64,000 nt of DNA from an uncultured Chitinophaga sp. (GTDB lineage Bacteria > Bacteroidota > Bacteroidia > Chitinophagales > Chitinophagaceae). Positions 17,506 to 27,072 of this stretch are shown piece by piece. Numbering within the stretch: the stretch's first letter is position 1; each line of letters begins with the position of its first letter. The position numbers and the translations under genes were made by a program. The notes under the pieces were generated by a model, which made no database searches, had not been told where the DNA came from, and was given only the letters and a program-made list of their open reading frames with translations. The stretch lies in assembly GCF_937898475.1 (NCBI RefSeq), contig NZ_CALEJS010000015.1, forward strand, positions 62,001-126,000, in the 5' to 3' direction.

Positions 17506-20500
17506 ATGGCAACCAAGTATCTGGAAAATGTAAATACCCTGCATTATGTAGGCGCCAGCTACGACATGATCCTTGCAGAACACACAGAATGGCTGGAGCT
17601 GGCCGCAAAGGAAGGCGCCTATCAGAAAACGGAAACCAAGAACCAGGTGAAGCTGAGTGAGATCAAGCTGAATTTCGCCAAAGCCAACAACCTGTTCTAC
17701 AAAAAGAAATTCCAGGAAGCACTGAAAACCTACCAGTATGTCCAGGGCCTGGTGTTCCAGCTGTTATATCCCTCTTACAAGCCCTGGTACATTTATGAAG
17801 CCGTGCACGCCATACCCGTAAATGACAAGCTGTTCGATCCTATCCTCAAGATCGGCGGAGAAATGGCGATATCCCTGCCGCCGGAAAATATTCAGACCGC
17901 GGTGAGCTATGTAAGCATGAAATCATTACCTGCCGATGCACAGAAGTATGCGCAACTGTACGATGGGGCAGGAGTGCACTATGCAGGCGACAAAATGCTG
18001 AAAGATGCCAGGGACGCCACCATGATAGGCCTCGAATTTGCCAAGAGCGGCGACTGGAAACAGGCGGAGGCCTTCTTCAAAGAAGGACTGGACACCCTGG
18101 GCAATGCCGATTCGCCCGATGCAAAGATCGCAAAAGCATCCCTGCAGATGAACCTGGGCGCGGTGCAGATCCAGAAAGGCGACCTGGGCGCCGCCCAGCA
18201 GTTGCTGAGTGCCGCGGCAGAAGGATTTAAGAACGCAAACGATGCAGTAGGCGAGGGGCAGGCAAAACTCAATATGGCCGCTATCCTCAACAAGGAAGGC
18301 AAAGCCAGCGAAGCAGCCACCATGAGTAAAGACGCCAGCGCCGTGTTACATTCCGCCGATCTCTCTGCGGCACTGCTCAGAAGCTCGTCTGCGGAACTGG
18401 CGGCTGCCGCTATCTCTACCGCCGCTGCTGCCACCGCACCCGTAGCCGCCACTTTCAGCACCGTAGCACAACCGGCTGCCACCGCTGCCGCTACCGCCGC
18501 TACAGCTGGCGGAGCCGCTGCCACTACCGCTGCTCCCGGTGTATTTACAGATGGCGACGGTCCCATTGGCGCCACCATGGGATCCAAGGCTGTGAAAAGC
18601 GCTTCCGTACACGCCGTACAGCTGGGCACTACCACCAAGCCGGATACGATCTATGATCTTGCTGGTAAGAACGGCGGCGGCGTAGTATTCCGCATGCCTA
18701 ACAAAGGCGATGGCTGGATCACACAACCACTGGAAGGTAATATCGAAAAAGAACAGAAAATCGCCGCCAAGGAACTGGGCGTGATACGCGGCGCGCAAAC
18801 CATGCAATTCAACTGGACAGCGGAAGCAGGACTTGATCTGCAGAGCGTGAAAAACACTTACTACGCCCAGCGGGTAGACCTGAAAGACCTGGCCGTGGTG
18901 AACATCGGCTACAACGCCATTACCGACCTGGCCGTGAACCTGCCGCACATGTACCTGTACCAGCTGCCTGTATGTATAGGCGACTGCCATCACCATCTTG
19001 GTGAATACCAGAAAGCACTATCACAGTACCAGACCGCATCCGCCTATCAATACATCAACACCTCCATCGAAGTGCCCGCCCTCTGGATCAGGATAGCGCG
19101 CAACTACCTGGAATGGGGCAATGCACACTATAAAAATGATGAGGTGCAGAAAGCATTTGATACCTACGTGAACATCATCACCGCTGATGATAAAGCACCC
19201 GCATCCCCCCTGTATAAAGAAAAGCTGAAGGTATATGGCGACCAGGTTAGCGCCCTGATCGCTGCCATTGCAGACCCGGATGCTTCCACCCTGAACCCGG
19301 ATGCCATCAATATAGTGCTCGATGCCAGGAACCGGCTGCGGATGATCAACGCAGGACTGGATTACTTTGGCTTCCCCGCTAATTATTTCCCCATCTTTAA
19401 ATTTGATTTCCTGCAAAGTGTAGCTACCTATTTTGCAGAACAGGCCATCCAGGCAGAAAGGGAATACATCAATTTCACCGCCCGTGGTGAAGATGAAGAA
19501 ATGACCCGGGAACAACTGCAGCAATCCGTTGAACTCAGCAAAGCCCAGGTAGACCTCGCGAAAAAGCAGGTAGAATACGCCCAGGCAGAGTTGGATATTA
19601 ACCAGGAAAATGCACAGCTGGCAGCCACCCGCCTGCAGAATGCCAAAGACCAGAAACAGCAGTATGCAGATGTGAGCTACGAGATAACGGCATTGGAAGC
19701 CGCTACTGTATTTGCCTCCGGACCGGAAGGTTACAGCGTTTCCTACACGTATTACAGCCCTTCACAGGGTAAAGATGTTACCCTCTCCGGCAGTGATGCC
19801 TATAAGGTAATGGAAGATGCCGCCTGGAGAAAAGGGATGCTGTCCAGGGAAATGGAGCTCTCCAACATGGATCGTAACATCGCCGAACTGGATGCCGGTA
19901 TGCAGCTGGCCAATGCCCAGCTACAAGCCGCACAGGTGAATGTGGATGTGGCCGTACAACAGCAGAAGATCGCGCAGATGAATGAAAAACATTCACGCGA
20001 GCTGCTGGACAGTTTTGAATCACAGACCTTCACACCGGAAGTATGGTTCCAGCTGGGCGCCCGCATGTTGTTCATCTCCAAAACTTACCTGCAACGCGCC
20101 ATCGGCATTGCAAAGAAAATGCAGAAGGCCTATGAACTGGAAACAGGCCGCGCACTGAATGCCATCAAGAGTGATTATAATACCAACATCATTTCCGGTT
20201 TGCTCAGCGCGGATTACCTGTTGAACGACATCAACTATTTTACGGTGGACCGCATCAATAATTCCAAATCCAAAGACATCCCCATTAAGCAAATGTTCTC
20301 TCTCGCAGCGCTGAACCCCACCGGTTTCCAGACCACTTTCAAGAACACGGGCAGGCTGCAGTTTGAAACTTCCCTGTCTGATTTTGACCTGGCTTACCCG
20401 GGTGCTTATCTCCGGAAGATCAGGAAGATAGAAGTAGTGGTGGAAGGGCTCATCCCGCCGGGTGGTGTGCATGGTACTTTGAAGAACTCCGGCATTTCAC

Positions 20501-21204
20501 GCGACCGGAAAAAGAATGGCGACCTGTTCTTCCGCATCCAGCCGCATGAAACACTGTATCTTTCCAATTACAGTCCGCGTGCCGATATCGTGGTGTTCCA
20601 GCCCGATCAGCGCGTACTGGACGTGTTCGAGAATTGCGGCGTGGCCACCAGCTGGACCCTGGATATTCCCATGGCAGCCAATGACCTCAACTACCAGACC
20701 ATCTCTGATGTAAAGATGATCGTCTACTATACGGCGCAGTATGATCAGCTGCTGGAAAATAATATCAGGGCCACCCTGCCTAAAACAGGCGCGAAGAATA
20801 TGGCCCTGCCTTTCCGCATCGTTTTCCCGGATGAGTACTACCGTTTCATTGACACCGGCGAACTGAAATGCCTGCTGCAGGCCACTGATTTTGCCTACAA
20901 TGAAACAAAGCAGCTGGTGAAGAACATCTCGCTGAAAGTGGTCACGGAAGGTATGCCTGCCAGTAACCTGAAATTCACGGTGCAGCAGGAAGCCCTCAGC
21001 GCAAAGGCCACTACCAGCGCCGATGGAGTGATCAGATCAGACAAGGCAGATGCTGCTAACCCGCTGAATGCATTCATCGATAAGGAAGTGAACAAGGAAT
21101 GGACCATCCAGCTCTCAGATGCTGATAACCCGGGATTAGACAGATCAAAGATCAGGGACCTTTTCCTGTTCCTTGAATATTCCTTCACTTATAAAGGATT
21201 ATAA
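17506..21204 (+). CDS. Compact Tc-toxin A-like subunit with TPR repeats and TcB-binding domain
   Basis: A 1232-aa protein whose C-terminal half resembles the TcA subunit of Tc (ABC) toxins. In order: an N-terminal helical part, TPR-like repeats (about 165-290), an Ala/Thr-rich low-complexity linker (about 290-350), more TPR-like helices (about 485-560), a long coiled-coil helix pair (about 660-840) interrupted by a short Gly/Tyr/Ser-rich tip, and a TcB-binding beta domain (about 920-1080, with NTGRLQFETSLSDFDLAYPG and RKIRKIEVVVEGLIPP). Full-size TcA proteins are usually 2000-2500 aa; the outer shell and receptor-binding domains are not seen. The start at 17506 gives MATKYLENV; a GTG-initiated extension to 17404 looks non-coding. 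The TcB-TcC gene starts 1 bp after the stop. Confidence 0.8.
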   Translation: MATKYLENVNTLHYVGASYDMILAEHTEWLELAAKEGAYQKTETKNQVKLSEIKLNFAKANNLFYKKKFQEALKTYQYVQGLVFQLLYPSYKPWYIYEAVHAIPVNDKLFDPILKIGGEMAISLPPENIQTAVSYVSMKSLPADAQKYAQLYDGAGVHYAGDKMLKDARDATMIGLEFAKSGDWKQAEAFFKEGLDTLGNADSPDAKIAKASLQMNLGAVQIQKGDLGAAQQLLSAAAEGFKNANDAVGEGQAKLNMAAILNKEGKASEAATMSKDASAVLHSADLSAALLRSSSAELAAAAISTAAAATAPVAATFSTVAQPAATAAATAATAGGAAATTAAPGVFTDGDGPIGATMGSKAVKSASVHAVQLGTTTKPDTIYDLAGKNGGGVVFRMPNKGDGWITQPLEGNIEKEQKIAAKELGVIRGAQTMQFNWTAEAGLDLQSVKNTYYAQRVDLKDLAVVNIGYNAITDLAVNLPHMYLYQLPVCIGDCHHHLGEYQKALSQYQTASAYQYINTSIEVPALWIRIARNYLEWGNAHYKNDEVQKAFDTYVNIITADDKAPASPLYKEKLKVYGDQVSALIAAIADPDASTLNPDAINIVLDARNRLRMINAGLDYFGFPANYFPIFKFDFLQSVATYFAEQAIQAEREYINFTARGEDEEMTREQLQQSVELSKAQVDLAKKQVEYAQAELDINQENAQLAATRLQNAKDQKQQYADVSYEITALEAATVFASGPEGYSVSYTYYSPSQGKDVTLSGSDAYKVMEDAAWRKGMLSREMELSNMDRNIAELDAGMQLANAQLQAAQVNVDVAVQQQKIAQMNEKHSRELLDSFESQTFTPEVWFQLGARMLFISKTYLQRAIGIAKKMQKAYELETGRALNAIKSDYNTNIISGLLSADYLLNDINYFTVDRINNSKSKDIPIKQMFSLAALNPTGFQTTFKNTGRLQFETSLSDFDLAYPGAYLRKIRKIEVVVEGLIPPGGVHGTLKNSGISRDRKKNGDLFFRIQPHETLYLSNYSPRADIVVFQPDQRVLDVFENCGVATSWTLDIPMAANDLNYQTISDVKMIVYYTAQYDQLLENNIRATLPKTGAKNMALPFRIVFPDEYYRFIDTGELKCLLQATDFAYNETKQLVKNISLKVVTEGMPASNLKFTVQQEALSAKATTSADGVIRSDKADAANPLNAFIDKEVNKEWTIQLSDADNPGLDRSKIRDLFLFLEYSFTYKGL

Positions 21205-21205
21205 T

Positions 21206-24200
21206 ATGGCAAAGACATCAGGAATAGGAACGGATGTGCTGCCGCTGCCATCCGGCGGCGGTAGCATGCAGCCAATTGACGAAGCCTTTAAAACAGATCT
21301 CGGCACCGGTACAGGTTCCTACCAGGTACCCATCAAACTGCCTAAAGGCGTCAATAACTTTACGCCCGGTCTTGCCTTGAAATATAGTACCGGTAAAGGT
21401 AACGGCCCCTTTGGTATGGGCTGGAGCGTAGACATGGTGGCTATTGCGCGCAGCACAGACAAAAGGCTGCCCACCTTCAATGATGATACAGATATCTTCC
21501 TGTTTGAAGGCCGCGAACTGGTGCCCATGGGCAATAATATTTACCAGCCTTTAACAGAGAATGAATTTTCCGTGATTAAGAAAACACCCGCCGGATGGGA
21601 AATTCAAACCAAATCCGGCAGCCTGCTGCAGCTGGGCACTACCACAGATGCCAGGATGGTGTTTATGGATAATGGCGTTAAAAAGACCCATGCCTGGTTC
21701 CTGAACCAGATGACAGACAGCAATGGTAATACCATCCGTTATGAATACGTTTCCAACGGCGGCAATGTCTATATCAAAAAGATCTCCTACGCTATCTACC
21801 AGGTAGTGTTCAACTACGAATTCAGGCTGGATGAGTATTGCAGCTATCGCAACGGCTTCGAAGTGAAGACCGCCCTGCGCTGTGCTTCTATACAGGTAGA
21901 CCTGCTGCAGCCGGTGCTTACGCCGATAAAGCAATACCGCTTTACTTACACACAGGCGCCGTACAGTGAGATCTCACTGTTGCAGAAAGCCGAACTGGTA
22001 GCGCTGCACAAGGAGAACAATACCACGGAAGAGATTCCCTTTCCACCTATTACGTTTGACTATCACCATTTTGATCCTGCTCGGAAAAAGCTGGAGCTTT
22101 TTTCCAGCGCCGGCGGCAGCGCACCGCCCTCTCTTTTACGTCCGGATGTCAGCCTGCTGGACTTTGAAGGAACGGGGCTGCAGGGCGTTATGGAGATTGC
22201 CAACGGTGTGGCCAGGTTCTGGCCCAACAAAGGCAACCTGCAATGGGGAACGCCGTATACACTGAGAGACATTCCCCTGCATACGGATCTGAGTGACGAT
22301 AACCTGCTGTTTGGCGATATGGAAGGCAATGGCACGGCAGACCTCATGATTGGCAGCCAGCAGTCAGGCGGCTATTTTCCCAACCTGCCCGGTGGCGGCT
22401 GGGGACAAAAGATCAGCTACCGGCAAAGCCCCAACGTTCCGGTGGGTAGTCCGCAGACAAAGCTGGTAGACCTGGATGGCGACAACCGGGTAGACATGAT
22501 GTACAGCGATGGCAAGTCCTTCTACTATTATTTCAACAAGGCGGAAAAGGGATGGGCCGTTCAGCCCATGATCGTGAAAAGAACCTTTGGTGCAGCAGAC
22601 CAGCCCGAAGTGAACCTCGACGACCCGCATATCCGCATGGCCGATATTGTTGGCGATGGCCGTACACACCTGGTGCAGATCCACAGCGGCCGCGTATTGT
22701 ACTGGCCCAACCTGGGATATGGTAAATGGGGAAAAGTAAAACGCATGGCCAATGCCCCGCAGCTGCCCCGCAACTACGATCCCGCCCGTTTGTTCTTCGT
22801 GGATATAGATGGCAGCGGCGCCATGGACATTGTATATGTTGATCATGACCGTATCTGTTGCTGGATCAACCAGGGCGGCCGCAAATTCAGCGATCCCATT
22901 ACCATTGCCGGTACTCCGCCCGTTGCCAACGCAGGTATCGTAATAGCCGATATGAAAGGCGCCGGTACCAATGGCATACTATGGAGCTATGACGAAGCCC
23001 TGCGCAATAAAGCCGCTTACCGTTATATGGATATCTGCGGCGGTAAGAAACCCTACCTGCTGCATACCATCATCGGGAATACCGGCATCACTACAAAGAT
23101 TGAACACGGCAGCTCCACATCCTTTCAGCGCGATCATACGGATCCCCTGCTGAACAAGACCTGCTTCCTTCCATTCCCGGTGCCCGTGGTGAAGCAGCTC
23201 ACCAATACCGATCCTTCCACCGGTGTGGTCAGCGTGAGTACCTTTAATTATTACAACGGGCATTTCGATAGTAAATCCAGGCAGTTCTGCGGCTTTGCCA
23301 AAGCAGAAAGAATAGAGAGCGGCGATGAAACCATTGCGCCCAATCGTTCAGTATCTTATTTCAACAATACGGATCCCTTTTTGAAAGGACTGCCAATATT
23401 AACGCAGATCTTCGGGGAAGATGGCAGTCCGCAAAGCAAGCTGCCTTATAAAGCCGAAGAGATTGTATACAACGTTAAGAAAGTGGCCACTGCGCCCGAT
23501 GGCAGGAACATTCATTTCGTTGCCCGGCAAACCCTCGTCAGCCGCAACTATGAACGCACCGCAGCATGGAGCGAAGTAAAGAAAACCTGCAGCTATGATG
23601 CCGCCGGTAACCTGACCGGAGAAGTGAAGACCGCCACCTGGCAGAACGACCAGGGGCAGGAGCAACAGCAGCAGCTTAAAACAACTACCACCTACGCACA
23701 GTCCGCCGGCCGTATCACTGCCTTTAAAAGCCGTGAAACCATCCGCGATGGGAACAACAAGGTGTTGAAAGCTACCATCTGGTATTATGATGGTCCGGAG
23801 TTTGAAGGGCTGCCGGAACAACAGGTAACCAAAGGCAACCTTACCCGTGAACGCAACCTGGTAATGAGCACGGCTGCCTTTAACCAGGTGTACGGCGCTG
23901 CGCCGCCCAACATGGCGGCATTGGGCTACATACAGGCAAACGATGCAGAACTGGGAGATGCCTGGTTTGTTGACCGCCTGCGGCAGAAAACAGATGCCGC
24001 CGGTAACACCATTGAACGAAAGAATCCACTGGGACTACTGACGAAGATGGTCTTCGATAATTTCCAGCTGTATCCCGTACAGGTTGAACAATCCAACGGC
24101 CTGCTCATCAAAATGGGCTACGAGTACAAGTACGGCGGCATCATATCCTACAGGGATCCCAACGATGTAGAGCAGCGCTATGAATTTGATAAGGCCGGAC

Positions 24201-27049
24201 AACTCACCGGTATTTACCGTCATGATGATCTGCCCGGCCTGCCTTATGTACAGTATCAGTATAATCATACGCCGGGACAACGTTCGCAGACCACCCTCAC
24301 CCGCACGGAAAAAGGCGGCGTACAAACCCGCCGCATAGAATACTTTGACGGCCTGGGAGAAAAGCTACAGGTACGCGCCGAAGCGGAAGACAATAAGGTA
24401 AGCGTAACCGGTAAAAAAGAATATAACCCCAAAGGACTGACGAAAAAGGAATACCAGCCCTACTTTTCCAGCAACATGGCCTTTTCTGTAGCAGACCAGG
24501 ACAATGAGGATGTTTTCACCCTTTATGAATATGATGCCCTGGGCAGAAGCACCCGGCGAACCGACTGGAACAGGCAAACCTACGTTACGGCGTTCAGTCC
24601 TTTTTCCCGCAGTTTTTCCGACCCGCTGGATCTGAAAGCGGTAGCGGGCAACAATAATTTCAATACCCCGAAAACAGAATGGACGGATGCCGAAGACCGG
24701 CTTACCGCCATCGTGGAAAGAAAGCAGAACAGCCAGTATATTACACGCTATACCTACGATGCGCTGGGCAACCGCGTACAGGTAAGGATCAACAACAGCA
24801 CCTTTGTGGATAATACGTTTGACTGCCTCAGCAGGCGTGTCCGCTCTGCTTATCGCGACGCAGGTAACTACACCTGTTTTTATGATGCCACAGATAACCT
24901 GGTGGAAAGAAAGGATGGCAAGAACGCATCCGTGTATAACACCTATGATGTAATGGGACGTTTGCTCACCGTACATTTCGGCGGCAGCGGCGGCACGCTC
25001 ATGGAAACCTATACCTACGATAGCGGCGATCCGGGAGAACAGAACACCCTGGGTAAGCTTACCAGGGTAAGCGGCGGTTTCGGCGAAGTGAAGTTCAGCT
25101 ATTCCAAATGCGGCTGTCTCAAGGCAAAAACCCGCAGCTACCCGGGTTTGGCCCAGCCTATGAAAGTGGAATATGAAACAGACAACCTGAAAAGGTATAC
25201 CAAAATAAAATACCCGGATGGTTTTGAAGCCTCGATCCTATATAGCCGGGGAGGGCTGATCGATTCCATCCCGGGTATTATCAGCAGGATGGAATACGGG
25301 CCTACGGGTAAGCGTACACGGATCGTTTACGCCAGCGGAGTGCTTACCGAATACAGCTATGACCCGGGCAGTTTTCGCTTAAACAGTATCAAAACAACAT
25401 CGCCCGATGGTAATGTGAAATATCAGCACCTGTCATACGACTACAACGAAACAGGCCTGATCACAAAGATCACCGATGCTGCCAATGCACCTGGACATAT
25501 ACAACATTCCAGGTCCTACGTGTACGATGAGCTGGATCAGTTGTTACGTGCTACCGGCACTACTTCCAATGGTAACTACGATCACAGCTACAGTTATGAT
25601 GAGCAGGGCAATCTCACCCATTATCCCGAAACATTCGGCGCAGATCAGCTGCAGCGTAGCGATGCACAGCATCCCTTCCGGCTGACGGGCATCAGTGGGC
25701 AGCCGGCGCAATTGTACCAGTATGATGCCGCCGGCAATCTTACTCATACACCGGATACGGTAATGGAATACGATGCCAGGAACCAGCTGGTGAAAGTAAC
25801 TCACCAAAACGGTACGGTGATCAGTTATTTATATGATCACCTGGGTTCCCGTGTGCTGACCACCACCACTGCTGGCGGTAATACGGAAAGGCTTTACAAT
25901 TTTGACGATATCTATACCGTCAAAGGCAGTGAAAGAAACCGCTATATATTCGACGAAACCGGTGTGGTGGCCATGATACGCGCCAACAACGGCGGTGTGG
26001 TGTTCCATAAAGATCACCTGGGCAGTCATGTAGCGGAAAGCCACCTGCAAACCGGCGCGCTGATGAGTGAGCAGCAATACTACGCATTTGGGAAAATGGC
26101 TTTTGGTGCGGCTTTATCCGCCCCGCAAAACTTTTCCGGTAAGAAATACGATACATTACCAGACCTGGTATTTTTCGGAGGACGTTACTACCTGCCTTCA
26201 CTGGGCAGTTTCCTCACACCGGATCCGTATTTCCTGGAACAGCAGCCGGAGAAATTCTTCAAGGCGCCCCGCAGCCTGCAGCTGTATGTATATGTGCTCA
26301 ATAACCCCGTCAATATGATCGATCCCTTTGGGTTGTGGTTCGGTATTGACGATGCCATTGCAGCCGCCATCGGCTTTGTAGCCGGTGTAGTGGGATACAT
26401 TGTTAACTGGGCCGTGAGCGGTGGCGACTTTTCCGTGTCAGAAATGCTGTGGTCCGGCGTGGTGGGCGCCGTATCCCTCTGGTTTGGCTACAACACCTTC
26501 GGCCTGGGCTTTGCCGTTTTCAGCGGCATCGCCATGATAGCCGGACCTGCCATCTGCGGCGGATTAGACAAGGCCTCCATGGGAGATTCGTTCGGAGAGC
26601 GCCTGCTGGGCTTCATCAGCTTTGCCATCAAATTTGCGCGCTCGCCCATCACTTCTTCCGCTGGCCTGATCATCGGCGGTTTTGGTACCGGTTTTGGCGC
26701 CTGGAATGATGTGGAATGGTTCAAAGGCGGTGTGATCGCCTTTGAGTATGATCCATCTTCCAGCGGTTTCTCTGCCGTTACCTTAGGCGCTACCGTGAAT
26801 ATCTGGGAAGGCAATACCAGCAGCCCATCTTTTGAACATGAATTATACCACTCCCGCCAGTATACAATCCTTGGCGACTGGTTCATACCCGGATGGCTGG
26901 TAGGCGGCCTGTATGGTATGATCAGTGGCGCCATTGGCGGCAGTAAGGACTGGGGCAGCTGCTTCTTTTCCGCCAGCCCCAATAAAGGATATGGCAATCC
27001 ATTGGAAGCCGGCGCCCATTCTGTTGAAAGAGGCGGAGGATGCTCATAG
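21206..27049 (+). CDS. Tc-toxin TcB-TcC fusion (SpvB, Rhs cage, variable C-terminal toxin)
   Basis: A 1947-aa protein. In order: an SpvB domain (about 8-290, opening LPLPSGGGSMQPIDEAF), integrin-like FG-GAP repeats and the TcB middle domains (about 300-760, including FNYYNGHFDSKSRQFCGF), YD/Rhs repeats (about 780-1640) and the Rhs core end with GGRYYLPSLGSFLTPDPYF and NMIDPFGLW near 1700. In TcC proteins the core self-cleaves after this motif to release the toxic part. The remaining about 240 residues are variable: Gly/Ala-rich hydrophobic segments, then H1878-E-L-Y-H1882, a zincin HExxH motif. Here TcB and TcC are one chain, 1 bp after the TcA-like gene. Its toxic activity is inference. Confidence 0.9.
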   Translation: MAKTSGIGTDVLPLPSGGGSMQPIDEAFKTDLGTGTGSYQVPIKLPKGVNNFTPGLALKYSTGKGNGPFGMGWSVDMVAIARSTDKRLPTFNDDTDIFLFEGRELVPMGNNIYQPLTENEFSVIKKTPAGWEIQTKSGSLLQLGTTTDARMVFMDNGVKKTHAWFLNQMTDSNGNTIRYEYVSNGGNVYIKKISYAIYQVVFNYEFRLDEYCSYRNGFEVKTALRCASIQVDLLQPVLTPIKQYRFTYTQAPYSEISLLQKAELVALHKENNTTEEIPFPPITFDYHHFDPARKKLELFSSAGGSAPPSLLRPDVSLLDFEGTGLQGVMEIANGVARFWPNKGNLQWGTPYTLRDIPLHTDLSDDNLLFGDMEGNGTADLMIGSQQSGGYFPNLPGGGWGQKISYRQSPNVPVGSPQTKLVDLDGDNRVDMMYSDGKSFYYYFNKAEKGWAVQPMIVKRTFGAADQPEVNLDDPHIRMADIVGDGRTHLVQIHSGRVLYWPNLGYGKWGKVKRMANAPQLPRNYDPARLFFVDIDGSGAMDIVYVDHDRICCWINQGGRKFSDPITIAGTPPVANAGIVIADMKGAGTNGILWSYDEALRNKAAYRYMDICGGKKPYLLHTIIGNTGITTKIEHGSSTSFQRDHTDPLLNKTCFLPFPVPVVKQLTNTDPSTGVVSVSTFNYYNGHFDSKSRQFCGFAKAERIESGDETIAPNRSVSYFNNTDPFLKGLPILTQIFGEDGSPQSKLPYKAEEIVYNVKKVATAPDGRNIHFVARQTLVSRNYERTAAWSEVKKTCSYDAAGNLTGEVKTATWQNDQGQEQQQQLKTTTTYAQSAGRITAFKSRETIRDGNNKVLKATIWYYDGPEFEGLPEQQVTKGNLTRERNLVMSTAAFNQVYGAAPPNMAALGYIQANDAELGDAWFVDRLRQKTDAAGNTIERKNPLGLLTKMVFDNFQLYPVQVEQSNGLLIKMGYEYKYGGIISYRDPNDVEQRYEFDKAGQLTGIYRHDDLPGLPYVQYQYNHTPGQRSQTTLTRTEKGGVQTRRIEYFDGLGEKLQVRAEAEDNKVSVTGKKEYNPKGLTKKEYQPYFSSNMAFSVADQDNEDVFTLYEYDALGRSTRRTDWNRQTYVTAFSPFSRSFSDPLDLKAVAGNNNFNTPKTEWTDAEDRLTAIVERKQNSQYITRYTYDALGNRVQVRINNSTFVDNTFDCLSRRVRSAYRDAGNYTCFYDATDNLVERKDGKNASVYNTYDVMGRLLTVHFGGSGGTLMETYTYDSGDPGEQNTLGKLTRVSGGFGEVKFSYSKCGCLKAKTRSYPGLAQPMKVEYETDNLKRYTKIKYPDGFEASILYSRGGLIDSIPGIISRMEYGPTGKRTRIVYASGVLTEYSYDPGSFRLNSIKTTSPDGNVKYQHLSYDYNETGLITKITDAANAPGHIQHSRSYVYDELDQLLRATGTTSNGNYDHSYSYDEQGNLTHYPETFGADQLQRSDAQHPFRLTGISGQPAQLYQYDAAGNLTHTPDTVMEYDARNQLVKVTHQNGTVISYLYDHLGSRVLTTTTAGGNTERLYNFDDIYTVKGSERNRYIFDETGVVAMIRANNGGVVFHKDHLGSHVAESHLQTGALMSEQQYYAFGKMAFGAALSAPQNFSGKKYDTLPDLVFFGGRYYLPSLGSFLTPDPYFLEQQPEKFFKAPRSLQLYVYVLNNPVNMIDPFGLWFGIDDAIAAAIGFVAGVVGYIVNWAVSGGDFSVSEMLWSGVVGAVSLWFGYNTFGLGFAVFSGIAMIAGPAICGGLDKASMGDSFGERLLGFISFAIKFARSPITSSAGLIIGGFGTGFGAWNDVEWFKGGVIAFEYDPSSSGFSAVTLGATVNIWEGNTSSPSFEHELYHSRQYTILGDWFIPGWLVGGLYGMISGAIGGSKDWGSCFFSASPNKGYGNPLEAGAHSVERGGGCS

Positions 27050-27072
27050 TTATAGAGATAGTGTGAACATGC

